A DNA stretch of 64,000 nt from NCBI RefSeq assembly GCF_900090305.1, contig NZ_LT607751.1, positions 4,898,001 to 4,962,000 on the forward strand, given 5' to 3'. The notes beneath the pieces were generated by a model. The model made no database searches and was not told where the DNA came from. It saw nothing but the letters and a program-made list of their open reading frames with translations. Source of the stretch: Micromonospora siamensis. Its GTDB lineage: Bacteria > Actinomycetota > Actinomycetes > Mycobacteriales > Micromonosporaceae. Every line of letters starts with the position of its first letter. The stretch's first letter is position 1. Positions 46,628 to 54,926 of this stretch are shown piece after piece. The translations under genes were made by a program, and so were the position numbers.

Positions 46628-47257
46628 ATGCCGCGGTACGCCAGAGCCGAGCGCGAGGCGCTCGCCGACCTGATGCTGGAACTGGGACCGGACGCGCCGA
46701 CCGTCGCCGAGGGTTGGACGACCCGGGACCTGGCCGCCCACCTGATCGTCCGCGAGCGGCGGCCGGACGCCGCCGGGGGCATCGTGCTGCCGCCGCTGCG
46801 GGAGTACGCCGAGAAGGTGCGCCGGCGCACCGCCGCCCGCCCCTACGCCGACCTGGTGGCGCAGGTGCGCCGCCCGCCGGTGTGGAGCCCGGTCAGCAAT
46901 CCGCTGACCGACGAGCTGGTCAACACGATGGAGTTCTTCCTCCACCACGAGGACGTGCGCCGGGCCCGCCCCGGCTGGCTGCCCCGCGACCTGCCGGCCG
47001 GCGAGTCGGCGGTGCTGTGGAAGCGGGCGGCGCTGCTGGCCCGGATGGGGCTGCGCCGGTTCCCGGCGGACCTGCTGGTCCAGGCGCCCGGCTTCGGCGA
47101 GACGCGGCTGGGTCGGGGCGGCGACCGGCTGCGGCTGGTCGGCGCGCCGGGCGAGCTGGCGCTGTTCCTGTCCGGTCGGCAGCGGGTGGCCCGGGTGCAG
47201 GTGGACGGTTCCCCGGCGGCGGCCGAGCGGCTGCGGGCGGCCGACCTCGGCCTCTGA
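46628..47257 (+). CDS. TIGR03085-family DinB-like metal-binding protein
   Basis: 209 aa, related to mycothiol-dependent maleylpyruvate isomerases. The conserved start is REALADLMLELGPDAPT, then GWTTRDLAAHLIVRERRPD (metal-binding His), and EFFLHHEDVRRARP supplies the further His residues. Members are mycothiol- or metal-dependent enzymes of unknown reaction in actinobacteria. ATG 46628 has TACGAT with a 7-nt gap and no Shine-Dalgarno, so it is probably leaderless. Confidence 0.8.
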   Translation: MPRYARAEREALADLMLELGPDAPTVAEGWTTRDLAAHLIVRERRPDAAGGIVLPPLREYAEKVRRRTAARPYADLVAQVRRPPVWSPVSNPLTDELVNTMEFFLHHEDVRRARPGWLPRDLPAGESAVLWKRAALLARMGLRRFPADLLVQAPGFGETRLGRGGDRLRLVGAPGELALFLSGRQRVARVQVDGSPAAAERLRAADLGL

Positions 47258-47384
47258 CGGAGCGTGCAAAAGCGGTCACGGGAAACGTGAACTACTTTTC
47301 CGTCCAGTGATGGAAATCGATGCCCAGCGCCGTACGCTGCTCCTCGCGCCACCGATCCCCTCCGGTGGCGCGGCAGGGAGCACC

Positions 47385-48335
47385 ATGCGGAGCTTCGCGG
47401 TCTCGGTCCTGCGCGAACCCCCCTTCGTGCCGCGCCGGCACGACGCCATGGGCGTGGTGGCCGGGGAAAGCGCCGGATGGGCGCGCGACCTGGGCCTGGT
47501 CCACACCCCGGCCGGACTGCGCCGGTTGCGCGCCGCCGACCCGGCCGACCTGGCCGCCCGGGCCTGTCCGGAGGCGCCCGTCGACCGGCTGCGCCTGCTG
47601 ACCGACCTGATCACCTGGCTGTTCGTGATGGACGACGCCTGCGACGAGGACGGCCTGGGCGCCAGCCCGGTCCGGCTGGCGCCCGTGGTCGCCCTGCTGC
47701 TGGAGGTGTTGGACCGGCACGGTGACGGGAGCGTCGCGCCGCCCGCCGGGGCCGGCCCGCTCGGTGTCGCGCTGGACGACGTGTGCCGGCGGGTGCGCGA
47801 CCGCCGGCAGCCGGCCGCCCTGCTGCGCCTGATCAGCCAGTTGCGGGAGTACCTGCTGGCGCTGCTCTGGGAGGCGGCCAACCGGGAGCACCGGCGGGTG
47901 CCCGGCTCCGCCGAGTACGTGCAGATGCGCCGGCACACCGGCGGCGCCCGCCCCGCCTTCACCCTCACCGACCTGGCCCGCGACCGGTGGCCCGGCCCGG
48001 CCGGGCGGGCCGACCCGGGGATGGCCGCCCTCGACGCCCTCGCCGCGGACCTGGTCTGCTGGTGCAACGACCTGTTCTCCTACGGCAAGGAACAGAGCCG
48101 GTTGCCGGACGCGCACAACCTGGTCAGCACGATCGCCGGTGAGGACGGGCTGGACGAGGAGACAGCGCTGCGGGCGGCGGCCGACCGGTACAACGCCGGG
48201 CTGGCCGCGTACGCCGCCCGGGAGGCGGTGCTGGCGGCGGCCGGCAACGAGGCCGTCCGCGACTTCCTGACCACCCGGCGGGACTGGATCCGGGCCACCT
48301 ACGACTGGTCCCTGGCGGCCACCCGGTACGCCTGA
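47385..48335 (+). CDS. Class I terpene synthase (orphan)
   Basis: 316-aa terpene cyclase of the bacterial sesquiterpene/monoterpene type. The aspartate-rich motif is FVMDDACDED, and the NSE/DTE motif is CNDLFSYGKE; both bind the Mg-diphosphate cluster. The C-terminal end ATRYA supplies the usual Arg-Tyr pair. ATG 47385 (GGGAG 5 nt upstream) starts the protein where family members start. In-frame ATG 47310 adds 25 residues without a Shine-Dalgarno. No prenyltransferase, P450 or methyltransferase gene adjoins, so the substrate chain length and product are open. A hairpin follows. Confidence 0.85.
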   Translation: MRSFAVSVLREPPFVPRRHDAMGVVAGESAGWARDLGLVHTPAGLRRLRAADPADLAARACPEAPVDRLRLLTDLITWLFVMDDACDEDGLGASPVRLAPVVALLLEVLDRHGDGSVAPPAGAGPLGVALDDVCRRVRDRRQPAALLRLISQLREYLLALLWEAANREHRRVPGSAEYVQMRRHTGGARPAFTLTDLARDRWPGPAGRADPGMAALDALAADLVCWCNDLFSYGKEQSRLPDAHNLVSTIAGEDGLDEETALRAAADRYNAGLAAYAAREAVLAAAGNEAVRDFLTTRRDWIRATYDWSLAATRYA

Positions 48336-48386
48336 ACCGGCCGGCCCACCCCGCCGTCCCGGCCCGGCGACCCGCCGTCCCGGCCC

Positions 48387-48411
48387 GACCAGCCCGCCGC
48401 CCGGGCTGGTC
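48387..48411 (+). terminator. Hairpin after the terpene synthase gene
   Basis: 10-bp arms GACCAGCCCG (48387-48396) and 48402-48411 with a 5-nt loop, 52 bp past the stop. It is preceded by two tandem copies of a 21-bp unit starting CCCGCCGTCCCGGCCCG at 48350 and 48371. Confidence 0.55.
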
Positions 48412-48520
48412 ACGCTCCGGTGACGGCACTAGCCGATGGCCGGGTGCAGGCAATACCCTTCGGTAACCGCAAAACGACGTGACCCCCGTCACGCCTCCAC
48501 CCCTGAAGGCGGCTTCAGCG

Positions 48521-50347
48521 ATGGCTCTCGATGTACCGTACCGCTCGATCCCCGACATGTTCCTCAAGCGCGTCGCGGCGTCCCCCGATCGGCACGCCTT
48601 CGCCCACCCGGCCCCCGACGACTCGGGACCGGTCTGGCTGACCTGGGCGCAGGTCGGGCAGCGGGCCCGGGCGGTCGCCGCCGGGCTGCACGGGCTCGGT
48701 GTCGGCCTGGAGGACCCGGTGGCCATCCTGGCGAACACCCGCATCGAGTGGGTGATCGCCGACTTCGGCATCATGTGCGCCGGCGGCGCCACCACCACGG
48801 TCTACCCGACCACCGAACCCGAGGACGCCACCTACATCGTCGCCGACTCGGGCTCCCGGGTGCTCTTCGCCGAGAACCCGGCCCAGGCCGCGAAGATCTC
48901 CGGCGCGCAGCTGCCCCGGCTGACCCACGTAGTGCTCTTCGACGGCGCCGCCGACCCGGACGCGCCGATCCCGCAGCTCACCCTCGCTGAGCTGGAGGAG
49001 CGCGGCGCCCAGGCGCTGGCCGCCGAGCCGGACCTGATCGACATGCTGGTCGCCGGCATCGGTCCGGACCACCTGGCCACGCTGATCTACACCTCCGGCA
49101 CCACCGGGCGCCCCAAGGGCGTCGAGCTGCTGCACGGCGGCTGGTGCTGGGAGGGCGTGGCCCAGTGTGAGGTGGGGCTGCTCCGCGACGACGACCTGCA
49201 GTACCTCTGGCTCCCGCTGTCCCACTCGTTCGGCAAGACGCTGCTCTGCGGCGCCACCCACGTCGGCCTGCCCACCTACGTCGACGGTCGGGTGGACAAG
49301 CTGGTCGACATGCTGGCCGTGGTGAAGCCGTCACTGATGTGCGGGGCGCCCCGGGTCTTCGAGAAGGTCTACAACAAGTCGGTCACCACGGCGCAGGACG
49401 CGGGCGGAGCGAAGGCGAAGATCTTCGCCTGGGCGGTCCGCACCGGCAAGGAGAAGGTCGGGCTGGAGCAGGCCGGCAAGCCGGTCCCGGCCGGGCTCAG
49501 GCTGCGCTACGCGCTGGCCGAGAAGCTGGTGTTCAGCAAGATCCAGCAGCGCCTCGGCGGCCGGATCCGGGTGCTGGTCTCCGGCGCCGCGCCGCTGAGC
49601 CAGGAGATCGCCACCTTCTTCGCCGCGGCCAACCTGCCCATCTCCGAGGGGTACGGCCTGACCGAGACCAGCGCGGGCAACTTCGTCAACCCGCCCGACG
49701 GGCTGCGGATCGGCACCGTCGGCCGGGCGATGGGCGACCTGGAGTGCCGGATCGACACCGACGGCGAGATCCTGGTCCGCGGCCGGCCGGTGATGCGCGG
49801 CTACCACAACCTGCCCGAGGAGACCGCCGCCGCGTTCACCGACGACGGCTTCTTCCGCACCGGCGACATCGGCAGCCTCGACGACGACGGCTACCTGCGG
49901 ATCACCGACCGGAAGAAGGACCTGGTCAAGACCTCCGGCGGCAAGTACATCGCGCCCAGCCACATCGAGGGCATGTTCAAGGCCATCTGCCCGTACACCT
50001 CGCAGGCGATCGTCATCGGTCAGGCCCGCAACTACTGCACGATGCTGGTCACCCTCGACCCGGACGCGATCGCCGGCTGGGCGGCCGGCGGGCCGCTGGA
50101 GGGCCGGCCGTACGCCGAGATCGTCGCCTCCGACGAGGCCCGGGAGATGGTCGAGGGCTACGTCGCGGAGCTCAACGGCAAGCTCAACCGCTGGGAGACC
50201 ATCAAGAAGGTGGCGATCCTCCCCCGCGACCTGACCATCGAGCACGGCGAGATCACCCCGTCGCTGAAGATCAAGCGCCGGGGCGTGGAGAGCAACTTCG
50301 CCGCCGAGATCGACAAGATGTACGCCGGCACCCTCGCGGAGCTGTAG
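48521..50347 (+). CDS. Long-chain acyl-CoA synthetase (FadD15-like)
   Basis: 608-aa adenylate-forming enzyme that activates fatty acids to acyl-CoA. The AMP/phosphate loop is TLIYTSGTTGRPKGVEL, the A5 motif is SEGYGLTETSAGN, and A8 is FFRTGDIGSLDDDGYLRITDRKK with the catalytic C-terminal Lys in SLKIKRR. It is cytosolic or peripheral. ATG 48521 is chosen; GTG 48479 would add 14 residues. A small dyad GTGAC-cccc-GTCAC (48479-48492) lies in front. Followed by a terminator shared with the convergent LtrA genes. Confidence 0.92.
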   Translation: MALDVPYRSIPDMFLKRVAASPDRHAFAHPAPDDSGPVWLTWAQVGQRARAVAAGLHGLGVGLEDPVAILANTRIEWVIADFGIMCAGGATTTVYPTTEPEDATYIVADSGSRVLFAENPAQAAKISGAQLPRLTHVVLFDGAADPDAPIPQLTLAELEERGAQALAAEPDLIDMLVAGIGPDHLATLIYTSGTTGRPKGVELLHGGWCWEGVAQCEVGLLRDDDLQYLWLPLSHSFGKTLLCGATHVGLPTYVDGRVDKLVDMLAVVKPSLMCGAPRVFEKVYNKSVTTAQDAGGAKAKIFAWAVRTGKEKVGLEQAGKPVPAGLRLRYALAEKLVFSKIQQRLGGRIRVLVSGAAPLSQEIATFFAAANLPISEGYGLTETSAGNFVNPPDGLRIGTVGRAMGDLECRIDTDGEILVRGRPVMRGYHNLPEETAAAFTDDGFFRTGDIGSLDDDGYLRITDRKKDLVKTSGGKYIAPSHIEGMFKAICPYTSQAIVIGQARNYCTMLVTLDPDAIAGWAAGGPLEGRPYAEIVASDEAREMVEGYVAELNGKLNRWETIKKVAILPRDLTIEHGEITPSLKIKRRGVESNFAAEIDKMYAGTLAEL

Positions 50348-50360
50348 CCGACCGGAACCA

Positions 50361-50402
50361 CGCGACGGCCGTGCCCCACCGTCCCGGGGCACGGCCGTCG
50401 CG
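50361..50402. terminator. Bidirectional terminator hairpin
   Basis: Perfect 17-bp arms (50361-50377 and 50386-50402) with an 8-nt loop, between the stops of the FadD-like gene (50347) and the half-LtrA gene (50407). Confidence 0.78.
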
Positions 50403-50406
50403 CGTG

Positions 50407-50817
50407 TCAGAGGTGCTCCCGTCGCCACCGGCTCTGCTCCTGCTCGGCCGCGTACTGCTCGGCGAGGGCGAGCTGCCGAACCTGCCGCCGCCGGCCGTCC
50501 TCGCTCAGCGTCTCGGCCGTGACGACGGCGAGGACGACCAGCGCCAGCACGCCCAGCGCCACCAGCTCGGGCAGCGGCGCGGCGAGCGGCGCGAGGCCGG
50601 CGAGCACCAGCACCCCCACCAGCAGTGGCCAGCGCACCGACCGCAACGCCAGGTACGCGCAGCCGCCGACGCTGAGCAGATAGAGCGCCACCCCGCCGTA
50701 GAAGACGGTGATCCAGAAGCCGCCCAGCGGCACGCCCCAGAGCGGGCTGGCCGGGTCGGCCGCCTCGGCGAGGAGGTCCTTGAGCGCCAGGGCGAAGAAG
50801 ATCACCCCGGTGATCAC
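50407..50817 (-). CDS. Half-size LtrA-like membrane protein
   Basis: 136-aa protein with four hydrophobic segments and a charged tail. It aligns by eye with only the C-terminal part of the preceding LtrA: its VITGVIFFALALKDLLA, VFYGGVALYLLSVGG and LGVLALVVLAVVTAE match MVAGIILLALGFKKVLA, ALYGGVVLYLLGHLG and LALLALVCGAMVVAE there. GTG start 50817 overlaps the LtrA stop as GTGA. It is either a duplicated fragment kept as a coupled partner, or the remains of a second ltrA copy. It still has a clean frame and high GC3. Confidence 0.65.
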   Translation of the reverse strand: MITGVIFFALALKDLLAEAADPASPLWGVPLGGFWITVFYGGVALYLLSVGGCAYLALRSVRWPLLVGVLVLAGLAPLAAPLPELVALGVLALVVLAVVTAETLSEDGRRRQVRQLALAEQYAAEQEQSRWRREHL

Positions 50818-52091
50818 CGGCCGGGCGGGCCGCCGGCGCCGTGCTCGTCGAGGAACTCGTCGCGCAACTGCCGGCGGGCCGCCCCGAAGAGCACCACCTC
50901 GGCCACCACCATCGCGCCGCAGACCAGGGCGAGCAGGGCCAGGGCGGCCAGCGCCGGCAGGTGGTCGGCGACCGGCAGGAGCGCCACCAGCAGTACCATG
51001 GCCACCACCCGGGGCCAGTTCACCGAGTGCATGTTGCGCAGCCGGAAGCCCAGGTGCCCGAGCAGGTAGAGGACCACGCCGCCGTAGAGGGCGAGCAGGC
51101 CCAGCCCGTGCAGCGGGTCGGCGAGCGAGTGGTGGGTGCCGTCGCCGACGTACGCCAGGACCTTCTTGAAACCCAGGGCGAGCAGGATGATCCCGGCGAC
51201 CATGGGCAGGTGCAGGTAGGTGTAGGAGTCCCGGCCCAGCGCGGCCCGCTGCGCGCCCTGCGCCCGGGCCAGCACCCGCTCGGCGGCGATGGACACCACG
51301 TCGAAGTACGCCCACCACAGCGCCGCCGCCACCGCCACGCCGAGGAACGACGCCACGATGATCGGCCAGGAGATGGGCAGCGCGGTGATGCCGACGCCGA
51401 TCCCGACCAGCGACTCGCCGAGCGCGACGATGATGATCAGGCCGTGCCGTTCGGTCCAGTGCGCCGCCGAGAAGATCTGCCAGCCGGCCGCGCCGATCAC
51501 CATGATGCCGCCGTAGTCGACGGCGAGGGCGAGCACCCAGAGCAGGGTGCGCAGCGTGCCGATCCGCCCGGGGTCGTCGCTGAGCTGCTGGGGCAGCAGG
51601 GCCGCGGTGAACAGCAGCGTGGCGCCGGCCAGCATCGGCCAGGCCGCCCGCAGCAGCTGCCGGCGCAGGCCGGCGTCGCCCCGGGCGGCGTACCAGTAGA
51701 TGACCAGGTGCAGCACCCGGACGACCAGGTAGCAGGAGGCGAAGACCACCGGGCCGGAGAGCCCGCCGGTCAGGTCGACGAAGGCCTCCGGGATGGTGGC
51801 CGCGACCACGAACATGGTGGCGATCACCGCGAACAGGGCCAGCCGGACCACGCCCTCGTCCGCCCGCACCGTGTTGCCCAGCCACGCGTAGCAGCACCAG
51901 CACCACCAGAGCAGGGCCAGCACGAGCATGCCCCGACCCAGTCCAGGCCAGGTCAGGTCGGCCGCCATCAGCGCGGTCACCTGGGTGAGCGCGTAGACGA
52001 AGACCAGGTCGAAGAAGAGTTCCAGCGGGGTCACCGAGGCGCCCTCGGTCATCACCCGCATCCGCGCCGCGCGCCGCGTGGAGTCCGTCAC
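50814..52091 (-). CDS. Low-temperature-requirement A (LtrA) family membrane protein
   Basis: 425-aa integral membrane protein with about 11-12 helices. The family hallmark at the N-terminus is TPLELFFDLVFVYALTQVT, followed by WWCWCCYAWLGN, and mid-protein ERHGLIIIVALGESLVGIG carries the conserved HGE-like pattern. The function of LtrA proteins is poorly known: named from a Listeria cold-growth locus, possibly transport. GTG 52091 is chosen as the start; there is no strong Shine-Dalgarno. Translationally coupled to the half-LtrA gene downstream. Confidence 0.83.
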   Translation of the reverse strand: MTDSTRRAARMRVMTEGASVTPLELFFDLVFVYALTQVTALMAADLTWPGLGRGMLVLALLWWCWCCYAWLGNTVRADEGVVRLALFAVIATMFVVAATIPEAFVDLTGGLSGPVVFASCYLVVRVLHLVIYWYAARGDAGLRRQLLRAAWPMLAGATLLFTAALLPQQLSDDPGRIGTLRTLLWVLALAVDYGGIMVIGAAGWQIFSAAHWTERHGLIIIVALGESLVGIGVGITALPISWPIIVASFLGVAVAAALWWAYFDVVSIAAERVLARAQGAQRAALGRDSYTYLHLPMVAGIILLALGFKKVLAYVGDGTHHSLADPLHGLGLLALYGGVVLYLLGHLGFRLRNMHSVNWPRVVAMVLLVALLPVADHLPALAALALLALVCGAMVVAEVVLFGAARRQLRDEFLDEHGAGGPPGR

Positions 52092-52162
52092 GGCGCACAG
52101 TCTGGCAGCCGGGCGTCCCGCCGGGTGGGCCCGGTCGCCCGCCGCGCCGCCCCGACGCCCGG

Positions 52163-53620
52163 TCAGGCGATGACGGTGGCCTCCCGCCACGCCGGACGGC
52201 CGGCCCGGTCCAGGTCGTAGCGGACCGCGGCGAGCCGACCGACCGCCTCCGCCAGGTCGTCGGCGGGCAAGGTGAAGGGCAGCCGCAGGAAGCGTTCCAG
52301 GGTGCCGTCCAGGCCGAACCGGGGGCCGGGCGCCAGGCGTACGCCGACCTCCTCGGCGGCCCGGGCGAGCGCGCTGGAGATCGGCCCGTCCAGCTCGACC
52401 CAGAGCGTCACGCCGCCCCGGGGGACGGTGACCCGCCAGTCGGGCAGCCGCTGCGCCAGGGCGTCGAGCAGGGCGTCGCGCTGGGTGGCGAGCTGGGCCC
52501 GGCGGTCGGCCACGATGGCCGGGGCGTCGGCGAGCAGGTGCACCGCGACCAGCTGGTCCAGCACCGGGCTGGCCATGTCCACGCCGACCCGGGCGGCGGC
52601 CAGCCGCTGCACCTGCGGCGCGGACGCGCGGACCCAGCCGATCCGCAGCCCGCCCCAGTACGGCTTGCTCATGCCACCGATGCTGATCACCCGGCTGTGC
52701 CGGTCGAAGGCGGCGACCGGCGGCGGCAGCGGGGTGCCGTCCAGCGGCAGGTCGACGAAGGACTCGTCGATCACCAGGTCGGTGCCGGCGGCGTGCGCGG
52801 CGCCGACCACCCGTTCGCGCAGCTCGGCCGGCATCAGGTGTCCGGTGGGGTTCTGGAAGTCCGGGATCAGGTAGGCCACCTTGGGCCGGGACTGCCGCAG
52901 GCTGGCCAGCAGCAGGTCGGCGTCCCACCCGCCGCCGTCGGCGGCCAGGCCGTGGGTGGTGATCCGGGCCCGGCGGGCGGCGAGCGCGGCCAGCGCGTTG
53001 GGGTAGGTGGGCGACTCGACCAGCACGCTGCCGCCGGGGGCCAGGGCCAGCCGCAGCACCAGGTCCAGCGCGTGCTGGGTGCCGCTGGTCACCATGATCT
53101 GCTCGGGGCTGGTCGGCAGTCCCCGCTCGGTGTACGACCGGGCGATCGCCTCGCGCAGCTCGATGATCCCGGTCGGGTGGTAGCCGGCGCCGCACAGGTA
53201 GCGGGGCAGGTCCTCGGTGGCGGCCCGGGCGGCGGGCAGCAGCTGCGCCGGGGCGGCCAACGCGGCGACGCCCAGGTCGATCATGTCCCGGTCGTCCTGC
53301 GGGGTCCACAGTCCGGTGCTGGCGACCCGGTGGGTGCCCGGGAGCATGGTCCAGCTCCCCGCGCCGCGCCGGCTGGCCAGGTGGCCGGTCTCGCGCAGCT
53401 GCCGGTACGCGGCGGTCACCGTGGTCCGGCTGATCCGCAGCGCCTCGGCCAGCTCCCGCTCGGCGGGCAGGCGTACTCCCAGGGGGAGGCGGCCGTCGGC
53501 GAGCAGGCCGCGGACCGCGGCGGCGAGCGCGGCGTAGTCCGGGCTGCGCCGGCGGCCGGGAAGCGCGTGCCACTGACCCAGCAGGCGGGCCAATTGGGCC
53601 CCACGCACCTGACTCGTCAT
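52163..53620 (-). CDS. MocR/PdxR-type regulator (GntR HTH + aminotransferase fold)
   Basis: 485 aa. The N-terminal GntR winged helix is LPLGVRLPAERELAEALRISRTTVTAAYRQL. The rest is a fold-type I aminotransferase domain with the PLP Lys in ISIGGMSKPYWGGLRIG and the conserved PDFQNPTG. MocR proteins sense PLP or an amino compound. It is divergent from a YczE-type membrane-protein gene, a pairing known for the YczR subgroup, with AATTGGC direct repeats between them. ATG 53620 has GGAGG 7 nt upstream. Confidence 0.9.
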   Translation of the reverse strand: MTSQVRGAQLARLLGQWHALPGRRRSPDYAALAAAVRGLLADGRLPLGVRLPAERELAEALRISRTTVTAAYRQLRETGHLASRRGAGSWTMLPGTHRVASTGLWTPQDDRDMIDLGVAALAAPAQLLPAARAATEDLPRYLCGAGYHPTGIIELREAIARSYTERGLPTSPEQIMVTSGTQHALDLVLRLALAPGGSVLVESPTYPNALAALAARRARITTHGLAADGGGWDADLLLASLRQSRPKVAYLIPDFQNPTGHLMPAELRERVVGAAHAAGTDLVIDESFVDLPLDGTPLPPPVAAFDRHSRVISIGGMSKPYWGGLRIGWVRASAPQVQRLAAARVGVDMASPVLDQLVAVHLLADAPAIVADRRAQLATQRDALLDALAQRLPDWRVTVPRGGVTLWVELDGPISSALARAAEEVGVRLAPGPRFGLDGTLERFLRLPFTLPADDLAEAVGRLAAVRYDLDRAGRPAWREATVIA

Positions 53621-53634
53621 GGCCACCCCTCCCT

Positions 53635-53671
53635 AATTGGCTCTAACAATGCCGGAATTGGCCCCTAGGGT
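53635..53671 (+). promoter_or_regulatory. MocR operator and promoter of the yczE-like gene
   Basis: Direct repeats AATTGGC at 53635-53641 and 53656-53662, 21 bp apart (two helical turns). A promoter CTAACA (53643-53648), 17-bp spacer, TAGGGT (53666-53671) is interleaved, 7 nt before ATG 53679. AATTGGG recurs at 53592 inside the regulator gene, 43 bp away. Confidence 0.6.
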
Positions 53672-53678
53672 GGCATGC

Positions 53679-54350
53679 ATGGCTCCGATTGGCAATCTCC
53701 GGCACCGGCCCGCCCGCCGGCTGACCCAGCTCTACGCCGGCCTGGTCCTGTACGGGGTCAGCATGGCGATGATGATCCGCTCCGACCTGGGCCTGGACCC
53801 GTGGGACGTGTTCCACCAGGGGCTGTCGCTGCGCACCGGGCTCTCCTTCGGCACCGTCACCATCGCCGTCGGCGCGCTGGTGCTGCTGCTCTGGATCCCG
53901 CTGCGGCAACGACCCGGGTTGGGCACGATCAGCAACGTGCTGGTGATCGGGCTGGTCGTGGACGCCACCGCGGCCCTGCTGCCGGCCGGTCTGCCCCTGC
54001 CGGCCCGGATCGCCCTGCTGGTCGGCGGGATCGTCGCCAACGGCGCCGCCACCGGCCTCTACATCGGCGCCCGGCTCGGCCCCGGTCCGCGCGACGGCCT
54101 GATGACCGGTTACGTGGCCCGTCGCCCCGGCCGGTCGATCCGACTGGTCCGTACGGTCATCGAGGTCACCGTGCTGGCGCTGGGCTGGCTGCTCGGCGGC
54201 ACCGTCGGGCTCGGCACCGTCGCCTACGCGGTGGGCATCGGACCGCTGACCCAGCTCTTCCTGCCGCCGTTCACCGTCGCCGACCCGCCCACCCCGGACC
54301 CCACGCCGGCCACCGTCCCGGCCCCCGTACGACCAATGTGGAGGGTGTGA
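53679..54350 (+). CDS. YczE/YitT-like membrane protein
   Basis: 223-aa membrane protein with about five helices (LYAGLVLYGVSMAMMIRSDL; TVTIAVGALVLLLWIPL; ALLVGGIVANGAATGLYIGA; VIEVTVLALGWLLGGTVG). The conserved DLGLDPWDVFHQG and ARLGPGPRDGLMTG mark the YczE/YyaS family. Function unknown, often under a MocR regulator, as here. ATG 53679 has no Shine-Dalgarno and is probably leaderless. Pro-rich C-terminus. Confidence 0.83.
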   Translation: MAPIGNLRHRPARRLTQLYAGLVLYGVSMAMMIRSDLGLDPWDVFHQGLSLRTGLSFGTVTIAVGALVLLLWIPLRQRPGLGTISNVLVIGLVVDATAALLPAGLPLPARIALLVGGIVANGAATGLYIGARLGPGPRDGLMTGYVARRPGRSIRLVRTVIEVTVLALGWLLGGTVGLGTVAYAVGIGPLTQLFLPPFTVADPPTPDPTPATVPAPVRPMWRV

Positions 54351-54418
54351 GCTGGGGTGACGGCCGGTGAGCACAACTGGGTGTTTTCTTCGCCGAGGGT
54401 AGCGGGCATCATTCCTGC

Positions 54419-54880
54419 ATGGGGGAGAACGGTTGGCACCGTACCGATGCCTGGATCTTCGTGTCCCTGGTGATCGCCAGCGGCGCCGGGCGGCACCGCC
54501 GCGCGGCGTCGACCCGCCGGCCCGAAGGGGTACGGCTGGCCGACGTGCTCTCCACAGCGGACCACCTCAACCGGGCCATCCCCGAGCGGCACGAGGTGGA
54601 GGCGGCGGTCCGGCGGCTCGCCGGCGCCGGCCTGGTCAGCGTCGCCGACGGCTGGTTCCGGATCACCCCCGACGGCGAGCAGCTCTGGCGGACCCGGCCC
54701 AACGCCGGGCTCTCCACCACCGTGGACACGGTGCAGGGCGCGCTCGACCGGCGGCACACCCCGGGTGACGCCGAATGGCGGCTGCCCGAGGAGGACCACG
54801 CCGCCGCCGTGCAGGAATACCTGGTGCGGTCCATCCCGGCGCCGCGCCGCTCCCCGGAGGGGCACTCCGGGCGACACTGA
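54419..54880 (+). CDS. Hypothetical protein, winged-helix-like
   Basis: 153 aa. The middle region, VRLADVLSTADHLNRAIPERHEVEAAVRRL then AGAGLVSVADGWFRITPDGEQLWR, reads like a winged-helix domain of the PadR/DUF kind, with the beta-hairpin wing at the end. No firm family. N-terminus DAWIFVSLVIASGAG is mildly hydrophobic. The stop codon lies in a 22-bp tandem duplication, so the gene end was recently altered or could vary. ATG 54419. Confidence 0.65.
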   Translation: MGENGWHRTDAWIFVSLVIASGAGRHRRAASTRRPEGVRLADVLSTADHLNRAIPERHEVEAAVRRLAGAGLVSVADGWFRITPDGEQLWRTRPNAGLSTTVDTVQGALDRRHTPGDAEWRLPEEDHAAAVQEYLVRSIPAPRRSPEGHSGRH

Positions 54881-54902
54881 GGGGCACTCCGGGCGGCACT
54901 GA
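54859..54902. repeat. 22-bp tandem duplication spanning a stop codon
   Basis: 54859-54880 and 54881-54902 are adjacent copies of GGGGCACTCCGGGCGRCACTGA with one difference (A/G at the R). The first copy contains the stop codon of the upstream gene. Confidence 0.95.
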
Positions 54903-54926
54903 GCGGCCCGGCACGCCCCCCGGCGC

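Noticed and set aside
47272..47310. Imperfect dyad and ATG 47310 as the terpene synthase start
   Set aside because: No Shine-Dalgarno before 47310, while ATG 47385 has GGGAG at the right distance and matches where family members begin; the dyad has a mismatch and no clear role.
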